Origin: Lactobacillus sp. ESL0680
Lineage (GTDB): Bacteria; Bacillota; Bacilli; Lactobacillales; Lactobacillaceae
NCBI RefSeq assembly: GCF_029392855.1
Contig: NZ_CP113945.1
Span: forward strand, 682,001 to 746,000
DNA: 64,000 nt
Direction of reading: 5' to 3'
This document shows, in pieces, positions 13,601 through 28,600 of the stretch; within the stretch, counting starts at the first letter, position 1; each line of letters starts with the position of its first letter. The notes below the pieces were generated by a model. The model did not search any database. It saw only the letters and a list, made by a program, of their open reading frames with translations, and was not told where the DNA came from. Both the position numbers and the translations under genes were made by a program.

Positions 13601-16600
13601 TGTTGCTGGTAGTAAAGATGATACTAATCCTAATCCCGATAAAGGGCATTCTATTTATGGTGTAACAGACAATAATAGTGATGCCTTTATTAGTGAAGTA
13701 ACTAATCGAACACAAAATGCAATTGATGAAATGTATCATAATGCATATAAAGGCATGCTTGATAAATTTATTAGTAATAAACAACTTAATTCTTCTGCTT
13801 TAGCTAATGAAATTAGTGCTGAAAAGAATAAGATCGCATTAGCTTCTGGTAAAGACGCAATTAGTGCAGCAGAAAATGCAGCAGAAAATAATTTAAATAA
13901 TTTACTTAATAAGGCAGCCGCAGCGGCCGCAATCAGTGGCGCCGCCGACAAAGCGCGGCAAGACTTAGGTGTCGCCAAGGGCAGTAAGGCAGCCGCAAAA
14001 ATTGACCAAGCAGAACAAGATGCATTAGCTGCGATTAATAAGGTAACTGATGGCAAGTATGAGACCGCCGAAAATACCGGTTTAGCTAATGTAGTTGAAG
14101 CGGAAAAGACGGTTGGCGATGATATCTTAGCAAGTGCCGAAAGTGCGGCCGAAACCGCGATTGACAAGACTAGTGGGTTAAGTGCTGGCGATAAAGATAA
14201 GGCGAAGCAAGCAGCCCAAGGTCAGTTAACGACAGCAAAAGGTGAAGTCGGGAAGGTAAGTAGTGCCGATGTAAGTAGTGCCAATGTCACTGACAAGCAG
14301 AATGCGATCAAGGAAGCCGTTAATGCGGGTAAAAATAGTATTAATAGTGCCACCGGAGCAGCCAGCGATTTAGGTGCAGCCAAGCAAAAGGCTAAGGAGA
14401 ATGTCAGTGGCGCCGCCGCGAGTGCGAATAAAGCCGTTGATCAGCTAACTAATCATGCGGATGGCACACCATATACAGCAGCAGAAAAGCAAGCGCTAAA
14501 GGATGCCATTCAAGCTGAAGTAGACAAAGCTAACGGTACCATTGATCAGGCCGAAACGAATGACAAGGTAACTACAGCCGCCAATGATGCGATTGATGCC
14601 ATCAACAAGATAACCGAAGCCGGAGCAAAGAACGATAATAGTGTTCTTGGGCCAATTTTTGACACTAATGCCGGTGTAAGCAGTGAGCGGAAGAATAAGG
14701 CAGCCGCAGCGGCCGCAATCAGTGGCGCCGCCGACAAAGCGCGGCAAGACTTAGGTGTCGCCAAGGGCAGTAAGGCAGCCGCAAAAATTGACCAAGCAGA
14801 ACAAGATGCATTAGCTGCGATTAATAAGGTAACTGATGGCAAGTATGAGACCGCCGAAAATACCGGTTTAGCTAATGTAGTTGAAGCGGAAAAGACGGTT
14901 GGCGATGATATCTTAGCAAGTGCCGAAAGTGCGGCCGAAACCGCGATTGACAAGACTAGTGGGTTAAGTGCTGGCGATAAAGATAAGGCGAAGCAAGCAG
15001 CCCAAGGTCAGTTAACGACAGCAAAAGGTGAAGTCGGGAAGGTAAGTAGTGCCGATGTAAGTAGTGCCAATGTCACTGACAAGCAGAATGCGATCAAGGA
15101 AGCCGTTAATGCGGGTAAAAATAGTATTAATAGTGCCACCGGAGCAGCCAGCGATTTAGGTGCAGCCAAGCAAAAGGCTAAGGAGAATGTCAGTGGCGCC
15201 GCCGCGAGTGCGAATAAAGCCGTTGATCAGCTAACTAATCATGCGGATGGCACACCATATACAGCAGCAGAAAAGCAAGCGCTAAAGGATGCCATTCAAG
15301 CTGAAGTAGACAAAGCTAACGGTACCATTGATCAGGCCGAAACGAATGACAAGGTAACTACAGCCGCCAATGATGCGATTGATGCCATCAACAAGATAAC
15401 CGAAGCCGGAGCAAAGAACGATAATAGTGTTCTTGGGCCAATTTTTGACACTAATGCCGGTGTAAGCAGTGAGCGGAAGAATAAGGCAGCCGCAGCGGCC
15501 GCAATCAGTGGCGCCGCCGACAAAGCGCGGCAAGACTTAGGTGTCGCCAAGGGCAGTAAGGCAGCCGCAAAAATTGACCAAGCAGAACAAGATGCATTAG
15601 CTGCGATTAATAAGGTAACTGATGGCAAGTATGAGACCGCCGAAAATACCGGTTTAGCTAATGTAGTTGAAGCGGAAAAGACGGTTGGCGATGATATCTT
15701 AGCAAGTGCCGAAAGTGCGGCCGAAACCGCGATTGACAAGACTAGTGGGTTAAGTGCTGGCGATAAAGATAAGGCGAAGCAAGCAGCCCAAGGTCAGTTA
15801 ACGACAGCAAAAGGTGAAGTCGGGAAGGTAAGTAGTGCCGATGTAAGTAGTGCCAATGTCACTGACAAGCAGAATGCGATCAAGGAAGCCGTTAATGCGG
15901 GTAAAAATAGTATTAATAGTGCCACCGGAGCAGCCAGCGATTTAGGTGCAGCCAAGCAAAAGGCTAAGGAGAATGTCAGTGGCGCCGCCGCGAGTGCGAA
16001 TAAAGCCGTTGATCAGCTAACTAATCATGCGGATGGCACACCATATACAGCAGCAGAAAAGCAAGCGCTAAAGGATGCCATTCAAGCTGAAGTAGACAAA
16101 GCTAACGGTACCATTGATCAGGCCGAAACGAATGACAAGGTAACTACAGCCGCCAATGATGCGATTGATGCCATCAACAAGATAACCGAAGCCGGAGCAA
16201 AGAACGATAATAGTGTTCTTGGGCCAATTTTTGACACTAATGCCGGTGTAAGCAGTGAGCGGAAGAATAAGGCAGCCGCAGCGGCCGCAATCAGTGGCGC
16301 CGCCGACAAAGCGCGGCAAGACTTAGGTGTCGCCAAGGGCAGTAAGGCAGCCGCAAAAATTGACCAAGCAGAACAAGATGCATTAGCTGCGATTAATAAG
16401 GTAACTGATGGCAAGTATGAGACCGCCGAAAATACCGGTTTAGCTAATGTAGTTGAAGCGGAAAAGACGGTTGGCGATGATATCTTAGCAAGTGCCGAAA
16501 GTGCGGCCGAAACCGCGATTGACAAGACTAGTGGGTTAAGTGCTGGCGATAAAGATAAGGCGAAGCAAGCAGCCCAAGGTCAGTTAACGACAGCAAAAGG

Positions 16601-19600
16601 TGAAGTCGGGAAGGTAAGTAGTGCCGATGTAAGTAGTGCCAATGTCACTGACAAGCAGAATGCGATCAAGGAAGCCGTTAATGCGGGTAAAAATAGTATT
16701 AATAGTGCCACCGGAGCAGCCAGCGATTTAGGTGCAGCCAAGCAAAAGGCTAAGGAGAATGTCAGTGGCGCCGCCGCGAGTGCGAATAAAGCCGTTGATC
16801 AGCTAACTAATCATGCGGATGGCACACCATATACAGCAGCAGAAAAGCAAGCGCTAAAGGATGCCATTCAAGCTGAAGTAGACAAAGCTAACGGTACCAT
16901 TGATCAGGCCGAAACGAATGACAAGGTAACTACAGCCGCCAATGATGCGATTGATGCCATCAACAAGATAACCGAAGCCGGAGCAAAGAACGATAATAGT
17001 GTTCTTGGGCCAATTTTTGACACTAATGCCGGTGTAAGCAGTGAGCGGAAGAATAAGGCAGCCGCAGCGGCCGCAATCAGTGGCGCCGCCGACAAAGCGC
17101 GGCAAGACTTAGGTGTCGCCAAGGGCAGTAAGGCAGCCGCAAAAATTGACCAAGCAGAACAAGATGCATTAGCTGCGATTAATAAGGTAACTGATGGCAA
17201 GTATGAGACCGCCGAAAATACCGGTTTAGCTAATGTAGTTGAAGCGGAAAAGACGGTTGGCGATGATATCTTAGCAAGTGCCGAAAGTGCGGCCGAAACC
17301 GCGATTGACAAGACTAGTGGGTTAAGTGCTGGCGATAAAGATAAGGCGAAGCAAGCAGCCCAAGGTCAGTTAACGACAGCAAAAGGTGAAGTCGGGAAGG
17401 TAAGTAGTGCCGATGTAAGTAGTGCCAATGTCACTGACAAGCAGAATGCGATCAAGGAAGCCGTTAATGCGGGTAAAAATAGTATTAATAGTGCCACCGG
17501 AGCAGCCAGCGATTTAGGTGCAGCCAAGCAAAAGGCTAAGGAGAATGTCAGTGGCGCCGCCGCGAGTGCGAATAAAGCCGTTGATCAGCTAACTAATCAT
17601 GCGGATGGCACACCATATACAGCAGCAGAAAAGCAAGCGCTAAAGGATGCCATTCAAGCTGAAGTAGACAAAGCTAACGGTACCATTGATCAGGCCGAAA
17701 CGAATGACAAGGTAACTACAGCCGCCAATGATGCGATTGATGCCATCAACAAGATAACCGAAGCCGGAGCAAAGAACGATAATAGTGTTCTTGGGCCAAT
17801 TTTTGACACTAATGCCGGTGTAAGCAGTGAGCGGAAGAATAAGGCAGCCGCAGCGGCCGCAATCAGTGGCGCCGCCGACAAAGCGCGGCAAGACTTAGGT
17901 GTCGCCAAGGGCAGTAAGGCAGCCGCAAAAATTGACCAAGCAGAACAAGATGCATTAGCTGCGATTAATAAGGTAACTGATGGCAAGTATGAGACCGCCG
18001 AAAATACCGGTTTAGCTAATGTAGTTGAAGCGGAAAAGACGGTTGGCGATGATATCTTAGCAAGTGCCGAAAGTGCGGCCGAAACCGCGATTGACAAGAC
18101 TAGTGGGTTAAGTGCTGGCGATAAAGATAAGGCGAAGCAAGCAGCCCAAGGTCAGTTAACGACAGCAAAAGGTGAAGTCGGGAAGGTAAGTAGTGCCGAT
18201 GTAAGTAGTGCCAATGTCACTGACAAGCAGAATGCGATCAAGGAAGCCGTTAATGCGGGTAAAAATAGTATTAATAGTGCCACCGGAGCAGCCAGCGATT
18301 TAGGTGCAGCCAAGCAAAAGGCTAAGGAGAATGTCAGTGGCGCCGCCGCGAGTGCGAATAAAGCCGTTGATCAGCTAACTAATCATGCGGATGGCACACC
18401 ATATACAGCAGCAGAAAAGCAAGCGCTAAAGGATGCCATTCAAGCTGAAGTAGACAAAGCTAACGGTACCATTGATCAGGCCGAAACGAATGACAAGGTA
18501 ACTACAGCCGCCAATGATGCGATTGATGCCATCAACAAGATAACCGAAGCCGGAGCAAAGAACGATAATAGTGTTCTTGGGCCAATTTTTGACACTAATG
18601 CCGGTGTAAGCAGTGAGCGGAAGAATAAGGCAGCCGCAGCGGCCGCAATCAGTGGCGCCGCCGACAAAGCGCGGCAAGACTTAGGTGTCGCCAAGGGCAG
18701 TAAGGCAGCCGCAAAAATTGACCAAGCAGAACAAGATGCATTAGCTGCGATTAATAAGGTAACTGATGGCAAGTATGAGACCGCCGAAAATACCGGTTTA
18801 GCTAATGTAGTTGAAGCGGAAAAGACGGTTGGCGATGATATCTTAGCAAGTGCCGAAAGTGCGGCCGAAACCGCGATTGACAAGACTAGTGGGTTAAGTG
18901 CTGGCGATAAAGATAAGGCGAAGCAAGCAGCCCAAGGTCAGTTAACGACAGCAAAAGGTGAAGTCGGGAAGGTAAGTAGTGCCGATGTAAGTAGTGCCAA
19001 TGTCACTGACAAGCAGAATGCGATCAAGGAAGCCGTTAATGCGGGTAAAAATAGTATTAATAGTGCCACCGGAGCAGCCAGCGATTTAGGTGCAGCCAAG
19101 CAAAAGGCTAAGGAGAATGTCAGTGGCGCCGCCGCGAGTGCGAATAAAGCCGTTGATCAGCTAACTAATCATGCGGATGGCACACCATATACAGCAGCAG
19201 AAAAGCAAGCGCTAAAGGATGCCATTCAAGCTGAAGTAGACAAAGCTAACGGTACCATTGATCAGGCCGAAACGAATGACAAGGTAACTACAGCCGCCAA
19301 TGATGCGATTGATGCCATCAACAAGATAACCGAAGCCGGAGCAAAGAACGATAATAGTGTTCTTGGGCCAATTTTTGACACTAATGCCGGTGTAAGCAGT
19401 GAGCGGAAGAATAAGGCAGCCGCAGCGGCCGCAATCAGTGGCGCCGCCGACAAAGCGCGGCAAGACTTAGGTGTCGCCAAGGGCAGTAAGGCAGCCGCAA
19501 AAATTGACCAAGCAGAACAAGATGCATTAGCTGCGATTAATAAGGTAACTGATGGCAAGTATGAGACCGCCGAAAATACCGGTTTAGCTAATGTAGTTGA

Positions 19601-22600
19601 AGCGGAAAAGACGGTTGGCGATGATATCTTAGCAAGTGCCGAAAGTGCGGCCGAAACCGCGATTGACAAGACTAGTGGGTTAAGTGCTGGCGATAAAGAT
19701 AAGGCGAAGCAAGCAGCCCAAGGTCAGTTAACGACAGCAAAAGGTGAAGTCGGGAAGGTAAGTAGTGCCGATGTAAGTAGTGCCAATGTCACTGACAAGC
19801 AGAATGCGATCAAGGAAGCCGTTAATGCGGGTAAAAATAGTATTAATAGTGCCACCGGAGCAGCCAGCGATTTAGGTGCAGCCAAGCAAAAGGCTAAGGA
19901 GAATGTCAGTGGCGCCGCCGCGAGTGCGAATAAAGCCGTTGATCAGCTAACTAATCATGCGGATGGCACACCATATACAGCAGCAGAAAAGCAAGCGCTA
20001 AAGGATGCCATTCAAGCTGAAGTAGACAAAGCTAACGGTACCATTGATCAGGCCGAAACGAATGACAAGGTAACTACAGCCGCCAATGATGCGATTGATG
20101 CCATCAACAAGATAACCGAAGCCGGAGCAAAGAACGATAATAGTGTTCTTGGGCCAATTTTTGACACTAATGCCGGTGTAAGCAGTGAGCGGAAGAATAA
20201 GGCAGCCGCAGCGGCCGCAATCAGTGGCGCCGCCGACAAAGCGCGGCAAGACTTAGGTGTCGCCAAGGGCAGTAAGGCAGCCGCAAAAATTGACCAAGCA
20301 GAACAAGATGCATTAGCTGCGATTAATAAGGTAACTGATGGCAAGTATGAGACCGCCGAAAATACCGGTTTAGCTAATGTAGTTGAAGCGGAAAAGACGG
20401 TTGGCGATGATATCTTAGCAAGTGCCGAAAGTGCGGCCGAAACCGCGATTGACAAGACTAGTGGGTTAAGTGCTGGCGATAAAGATAAGGCGAAGCAAGC
20501 AGCCCAAGGTCAGTTAACGACAGCAAAAGGTGAAGTCGGGAAGGTAAGTAGTGCCGATGTAAGTAGTGCCAATGTCACTGACAAGCAGAATGCGATCAAG
20601 GAAGCCGTTAATGCGGGTAAAAATAGTATTAATAGTGCCACCGGAGCAGCCAGCGATTTAGGTGCAGCCAAGCAAAAGGCTAAGGAGAATGTCAGTGGCG
20701 CCGCCGCGAGTGCGAATAAAGCCGTTGATCAGCTAACTAATCATGCGGATGGCACACCATATACAGCAGCAGAAAAGCAAGCGCTAAAGGATGCCATTCA
20801 AGCTGAAGTAGACAAAGCTAACGGTACCATTGATCAGGCCGAAACGAATGACAAGGTAACTACAGCCGCCAATGATGCGATTGATGCCATCAACAAGATA
20901 ACCGAAGCCGGAGCAAAGAACGATAATAGTGTTCTTGGGCCAATTTTTGACACTAATGCCGGTGTAAGCAGTGAGCGGAAGAATAAGGCAGCCGCAGCGG
21001 CCGCAATCAGTGGCGCCGCCGACAAAGCGCGGCAAGACTTAGGTGTCGCCAAGGGCAGTAAGGCAGCCGCAAAAATTGACCAAGCAGAACAAGATGCATT
21101 AGCTGCGATTAATAAGGTAACTGATGGCAAGTATGAGACCGCCGAAAATACCGGTTTAGCTAATGTAGTTGAAGCGGAAAAGACGGTTGGCGATGATATC
21201 TTAGCAAGTGCCGAAAGTGCGGCCGAAACCGCGATTGACAAGACTAGTGGGTTAAGTGCTGGCGATAAAGATAAGGCGAAGCAAGCAGCCCAAGGTCAGT
21301 TAACGACAGCAAAAGGTGAAGTCGGGAAGGTAAGTAGTGCCGATGTAAGTAGTGCCAATGTCACTGACAAGCAGAATGCGATCAAGGAAGCCGTTAATGC
21401 GGGTAAAAATAGTATTAATAGTGCCACCGGAGCAGCCAGCGATTTAGGTGCAGCCAAGCAAAAGGCTAAGGAGAATGTCAGTGGCGCCGCCGCGAGTGCG
21501 AATAAAGCCGTTGATCAGCTAACTAATCATGCGGATGGCACACCATATACAGCAGCAGAAAAGCAAGCGCTAAAGGATGCCATTCAAGCTGAAGTAGACA
21601 AAGCTAACGGTACCATTGATCAGGCCGAAACGAATGACAAGGTAACTACAGCCGCCAATGATGCGATTGATGCCATCAACAAGATAACCGAAGCCGGAGC
21701 AAAGAACGATAATAGTGTTCTTGGGCCAATTTTTGACACTAATGCCGGTGTAAGCAGTGAGCGGAAGAATAAGGCAGCCGCAGCGGCCGCAATCAGTGGC
21801 GCCGCCGACAAAGCGCGGCAAGACTTAGGTGTCGCCAAGGGCAGTAAGGCAGCCGCAAAAATTGACCAAGCAGAACAAGATGCATTAGCTGCGATTAATA
21901 AGGTAACTGATGGCAAGTATGAGACCGCCGAAAATACCGGTTTAGCTAATGTAGTTGAAGCGGAAAAGACGGTTGGCGATGATATCTTAGCAAGTGCCGA
22001 AAGTGCGGCCGAAACCGCGATTGACAAGACTAGTGGGTTAAGTGCTGGCGATAAAGATAAGGCGAAGCAAGCAGCCCAAGGTCAGTTAACGACAGCAAAA
22101 GGTGAAGTCGGGAAGGTAAGTAGTGCCGATGTAAGTAGTGCCAATGTCACTGACAAGCAGAATGCGATCAAGGAAGCCGTTAATGCGGGTAAAAATAGTA
22201 TTAATAGTGCCACCGGAGCAGCCAGCGATTTAGGTGCAGCCAAGCAAAAGGCTAAGGAGAATGTCAGTGGCGCCGCCGCGAGTGCGAATAAAGCCGTTGA
22301 TCAGCTAACTAATCATGCGGATGGCACACCATATACAGCAGCAGAAAAGCAAGCGCTAAAGGATGCCATTCAAGCTGAAGTAGACAAAGCTAACGGTACC
22401 ATTGATCAGGCCGAAACGAATGACAAGGTAACTACAGCCGCCAATGATGCGATTGATGCCATCAACAAGATAACCGAAGCCGGAGCAAAGAACGATAATA
22501 GTGTTCTTGGGCCAATTTTTGACACTAATGCCGGTGTAAGCAGTGAGCGGAAGAATAAGGCAGCCGCAGCGGCCGCAATCAGTGGCGCCGCCGACAAAGC

Positions 22601-25600
22601 GCGGCAAGACTTAGGTGTCGCCAAGGGCAGTAAGGCAGCCGCAAAAATTGACCAAGCAGAACAAGATGCATTAGCTGCGATTAATAAGGTAACTGATGGC
22701 AAGTATGAGACCGCCGAAAATACCGGTTTAGCTAATGTAGTTGAAGCGGAAAAGACGGTTGGCGATGATATCTTAGCAAGTGCCGAAAGTGCGGCCGAAA
22801 CCGCGATTGACAAGACTAGTGGGTTAAGTGCTGGCGATAAAGATAAGGCGAAGCAAGCAGCCCAAGGTCAGTTAACGACAGCAAAAGGTGAAGTCGGGAA
22901 GGTAAGTAGTGCCGATGTAAGTAGTGCCAATGTCACTGACAAGCAGAATGCGATCAAGGAAGCCGTTAATGCGGGTAAAAATAGTATTAATAGTGCCACC
23001 GGAGCAGCCAGCGATTTAGGTGCAGCCAAGCAAAAGGCTAAGGAGAATGTCAGTGGCGCCGCCGCGAGTGCGAATAAAGCCGTTGATCAGCTAACTAATC
23101 ATGCGGATGGCACACCATATACAGCAGCAGAAAAGCAAGCGCTAAAGGATGCCATTCAAGCTGAAGTAGACAAAGCTAACGGTACCATTGATCAGGCCGA
23201 AACGAATGACAAGGTAACTACAGCCGCCAATGATGCGATTGATGCCATCAACAAGATAACCGAAGCCGGAGCAAAGAACGATAATAGTGTTCTTGGGCCA
23301 ATTTTTGACACTAATGCCGGTGTAAGCAGTGAGCGGAAGAATAAGGCAGCCGCAGCGGCCGCAATCAGTGGCGCCGCCGACAAAGCGCGGCAAGACTTAG
23401 GTGTCGCCAAGGGCAGTAAGGCAGCCGCAAAAATTGACCAAGCAGAACAAGATGCATTAGCTGCGATTAATAAGGTAACTGATGGCAAGTATGAGACCGC
23501 CGAAAATACCGGTTTAGCTAATGTAGTTGAAGCGGAAAAGACGGTTGGCGATGATATCTTAGCAAGTGCCGAAAGTGCGGCCGAAACCGCGATTGACAAG
23601 ACTAGTGGGTTAAGTGCTGGCGATAAAGATAAGGCGAAGCAAGCAGCCCAAGGTCAGTTAACGACAGCAAAAGGTGAAGTCGGGAAGGTAAGTAGTGCCG
23701 ATGTAAGTAGTGCCAATGTCACTGACAAGCAGAATGCGATCAAGGAAGCCGTTAATGCGGGTAAAAATAGTATTAATAGTGCCACCGGAGCAGCCAGCGA
23801 TTTAGGTGCAGCCAAGCAAAAGGCTAAGGAGAATGTCAGTGGCGCCGCCGCGAGTGCGAATAAAGCCGTTGATCAGCTAACTAATCATGCGGATGGCACA
23901 CCATATACAGCAGCAGAAAAGCAAGCGCTAAAGGATGCCATTCAAGCTGAAGTAGACAAAGCTAACGGTACCATTGATCAGGCCGAAACGAATGACAAGG
24001 TAACTACAGCCGCCAATGATGCGATTGATGCCATCAACAAGATAACCGAAGCCGGAGCAAAGAACGATAATAGTGTTCTTGGGCCAATTTTTGACACTAA
24101 TGCCGGTGTAAGCAGTGAGCGGAAGAATAAGGCAGCCGCAGCGGCCGCAATCAGTGGCGCCGCCGACAAAGCGCGGCAAGACTTAGGTGTCGCCAAGGGC
24201 AGTAAGGCAGCCGCAAAAATTGACCAAGCAGAACAAGATGCATTAGCTGCGATTAATAAGGTAACTGATGGCAAGTATGAGACCGCCGAAAATACCGGTT
24301 TAGCTAATGTAGTTGAAGCGGAAAAGACGGTTGGCGATGATATCTTAGCAAGTGCCGAAAGTGCGGCCGAAACCGCGATTGACAAGACTAGTGGGTTAAG
24401 TGCTGGCGATAAAGATAAGGCGAAGCAAGCAGCCCAAGGTCAGTTAACGACAGCAAAAGGTGAAGTCGGGAAGGTAAGTAGTGCCGATGTAAGTAGTGCC
24501 AATGTCACTGACAAGCAGAATGCGATCAAGGAAGCCGTTAATGCGGGTAAAAATAGTATTAATAGTGCCACCGGAGCAGCCAGCGATTTAGGTGCAGCCA
24601 AGCAAAAGGCTAAGGAGAATGTCAGTGGCGCCGCCGCGAGTGCGAATAAAGCCGTTGATCAGCTAACTAATCATGCGGATGGCACACCATATACAGCAGC
24701 AGAAAAGCAAGCGCTAAAGGATGCCATTCAAGCTGAAGTAGACAAAGCTAACGGTACCATTGATCAGGCCGAAACGAATGACAAGGTAACTACAGCCGCC
24801 AATGATGCGATTGATGCCATCAACAAGATAACCGAAGCCGGAGCAAAGAACGATAATAGTGTTCTTGGGCCAATTTTTGACACTAATGCCGGTGTAAGCA
24901 GTGAGCGGAAGAATAAGGCAGCCGCAGCGGCCGCAATCAGTGGCGCCGCCGACAAAGCGCGGCAAGACTTAGGTGTCGCCAAGGGCAGTAAGGCAGCCGC
25001 AAAAATTGACCAAGCAGAACAAGATGCATTAGCTGCGATTAATAAGGTAACTGATGGCAAGTATGAGACCGCCGAAAATACCGGTTTAGCTAATGTAGTT
25101 GAAGCGGAAAAGACGGTTGGCGATGATATCTTAGCAAGTGCCGAAAGTGCGGCCGAAACCGCGATTGACAAGACTAGTGGGTTAAGTGCTGGCGATAAAG
25201 ATAAGGCGAAGCAAGCAGCCCAAGGTCAGTTAACGACAGCAAAAGGTGAAGTCGGGAAGGTAAGTAGTGCCGATGTAAGTAGTGCCAATGTCACTGACAA
25301 GCAGAATGCGATCAAGGAAGCCGTTAATGCGGGTAAAAATAGTATTAATAGTGCCACCGGAGCAGCCAGCGATTTAGGTGCAGCCAAGCAAAAGGCTAAG
25401 GAGAATGTCAGTGGCGCCGCCGCGAGTGCGAATAAAGCCGTTGATCAGCTAACTAATCATGCGGATGGCACACCATATACAGCAGCAGAAAAGCAAGCGC
25501 TAAAGGATGCCATTCAAGCTGAAGTAGACAAAGCTAACGGTACCATTGATCAGGCCGAAACGAATGACAAGGTAACTACAGCCGCCAATGATGCGATTGA

Positions 25601-28600
25601 TGCCATCAACAAGATAACCGAAGCCGGAGCAAAGAACGATAATAGTGTTCTTGGGCCAATTTTTGACACTAATGCCGGTGTAAGCAGTGAGCGGAAGAAT
25701 AAGGCAGCCGCAGCGGCCGCAATCAGTGGCGCCGCCGACAAAGCGCGGCAAGACTTAGGTGTCGCCAAGGGCAGTAAGGCAGCCGCAAAAATTGACCAAG
25801 CAGAACAAGATGCATTAGCTGCGATTAATAAGGTAACTGATGGCAAGTATGAGACCGCCGAAAATACCGGTTTAGCTAATGTAGTTGAAGCGGAAAAGAC
25901 GGTTGGCGATGATATCTTAGCAAGTGCCGAAAGTGCGGCCGAAACCGCGATTGACAAGACTAGTGGGTTAAGTGCTGGCGATAAAGATAAGGCGAAGCAA
26001 GCAGCCCAAGGTCAGTTAACGACAGCAAAAGGTGAAGTCGGGAAGGTAAGTAGTGCCGATGTAAGTAGTGCCAATGTCACTGACAAGCAGAATGCGATCA
26101 AGGAAGCCGTTAATGCGGGTAAAAATAGTATTAATAGTGCCACCGGAGCAGCCAGCGATTTAGGTGCAGCCAAGCAAAAGGCTAAGGAGAATGTCAGTGG
26201 CGCCGCCGCGAGTGCGAATAAAGCCGTTGATCAGCTAACTAATCATGCGGATGGCACACCATATACAGCAGCAGAAAAGCAAGCGCTAAAGGATGCCATT
26301 CAAGCTGAAGTAGACAAAGCTAACGGTACCATTGATCAGGCCGAAACGAATGACAAGGTAACTACAGCCGCCAATGATGCGATTGATGCCATCAACAAGA
26401 TAACCGAAGCCGGAGCAAAGAACGATAATAGTGTTCTTGGGCCAATTTTTGACACTAATGCCGGTGTAAGCAGTGAGCGGAAGAATAAGGCAGCCGCAGC
26501 GGCCGCAATCAGTGGCGCCGCCGACAAAGCGCGGCAAGACTTAGGTGTCGCCAAGGGCAGTAAGGCAGCCGCAAAAATTGACCAAGCAGAACAAGATGCA
26601 TTAGCTGCGATTAATAAGGTAACTGATGGCAAGTATGAGACCGCCGAAAATACCGGTTTAGCTAATGTAGTTGAAGCGGAAAAGACGGTTGGCGATGATA
26701 TCTTAGCAAGTGCCGAAAGTGCGGCCGAAACCGCGATTGACAAGACTAGTGGGTTAAGTGCTGGCGATAAAGATAAGGCGAAGCAAGCAGCCCAAGGTCA
26801 GTTAACGACAGCAAAAGGTGAAGTCGGGAAGGTAAGTAGTGCCGATGTAAGTAGTGCCAATGTCACTGACAAGCAGAATGCGATCAAGGAAGCCGTTAAT
26901 GCGGGTAAAAATAGTATTAATAGTGCCACCGGAGCAGCCAGCGATTTAGGTGCAGCCAAGCAAAAGGCTAAGGAGAATGTCAGTGGCGCCGCCGCGAGTG
27001 CGAATAAAGCCGTTGATCAGCTAACTAATCATGCGGATGGCACACCATATACAGCAGCAGAAAAGCAAGCGCTAAAGGATGCCATTCAAGCTGAAGTAGA
27101 CAAAGCTAACGGTACCATTGATCAGGCCGAAACGAATGACAAGGTAACTACAGCCGCCAATGATGCGATTGATGCCATCAACAAGATAACCGAAGCCGGA
27201 GCAAAGAACGATAATAGTGTTCTTGGGCCAATTTTTGACACTAATGCCGGTGTAAGCAGTGAGCGGAAGAATAAGGCAGCCGCAGCGGCCGCAATCAGTG
27301 GCGCCGCCGACAAAGCGCGGCAAGACTTAGGTGTCGCCAAGGGCAGTAAGGCAGCCGCAAAAATTGACCAAGCAGAACAAGATGCATTAGCTGCGATTAA
27401 TAAGGTAACTGATGGCAAGTATGAGACCGCCGAAAATACCGGTTTAGCTAATGTAGTTGAAGCGGAAAAGACGGTTGGCGATGATATCTTAGCAAGTGCC
27501 GAAAGTGCGGCCGAAACCGCGATTGACAAGACTAGTGGGTTAAGTGCTGGCGATAAAGATAAGGCGAAGCAAGCAGCCCAAGGTCAGTTAACGACAGCAA
27601 AAGGTGAAGTCGGGAAGGTAAGTAGTGCCGATGTAAGTAGTGCCAATGTCACTGACAAGCAGAATGCGATCAAGGAAGCCGTTAATGCGGGTAAAAATAG
27701 TATTAATAGTGCCACCGGAGCAGCCAGCGATTTAGGTGCAGCCAAGCAAAAGGCTAAGGAGAATGTCAGTGGCGCCGCCGCGAGTGCGAATAAAGCCGTT
27801 GATCAGCTAACTAATCATGCGGATGGCACACCATATACAGCAGCAGAAAAGCAAGCGCTAAAGGATGCCATTCAAGCTGAAGTAGACAAAGCTAACGGTA
27901 CCATTGATCAGGCCGAAACGAATGACAAGGTAACTACAGCCGCCAATGATGCGATTGATGCCATCAACAAGATAACCGAAGCCGGAGCAAAGAACGATAA
28001 TAGTGTTCTTGGGCCAATTTTTGACACTAATGCCGGTGTAAGCAGTGAGCGGAAGAATAAGGCAGCCGCAGCGGCCGCAATCAGTGGCGCCGCCGACAAA
28101 GCGCGGCAAGACTTAGGTGTCGCCAAGGGCAGTAAGGCAGCCGCAAAAATTGACCAAGCAGAACAAGATGCATTAGCTGCGATTAATAAGGTAACTGATG
28201 GCAAGTATGAGACCGCCGAAAATACCGGTTTAGCTAATGTAGTTGAAGCGGAAAAGACGGTTGGCGATGATATCTTAGCAAGTGCCGAAAGTGCGGCCGA
28301 AACCGCGATTGACAAGACTAGTGGGTTAAGTGCTGGCGATAAAGATAAGGCGAAGCAAGCAGCCCAAGGTCAGTTAACGACAGCAAAAGGTGAAGTCGGG
28401 AAGGTAAGTAGTGCCGATGTAAGTAGTGCCAATGTCACTGACAAGCAGAATGCGATCAAGGAAGCCGTTAATGCGGGTAAAAATAGTATTAATAGTGCCA
28501 CCGGAGCAGCCAGCGATTTAGGTGCAGCCAAGCAAAAGGCTAAGGAGAATGTCAGTGGCGCCGCCGCGAGTGCGAATAAAGCCGTTGATCAGCTAACTAA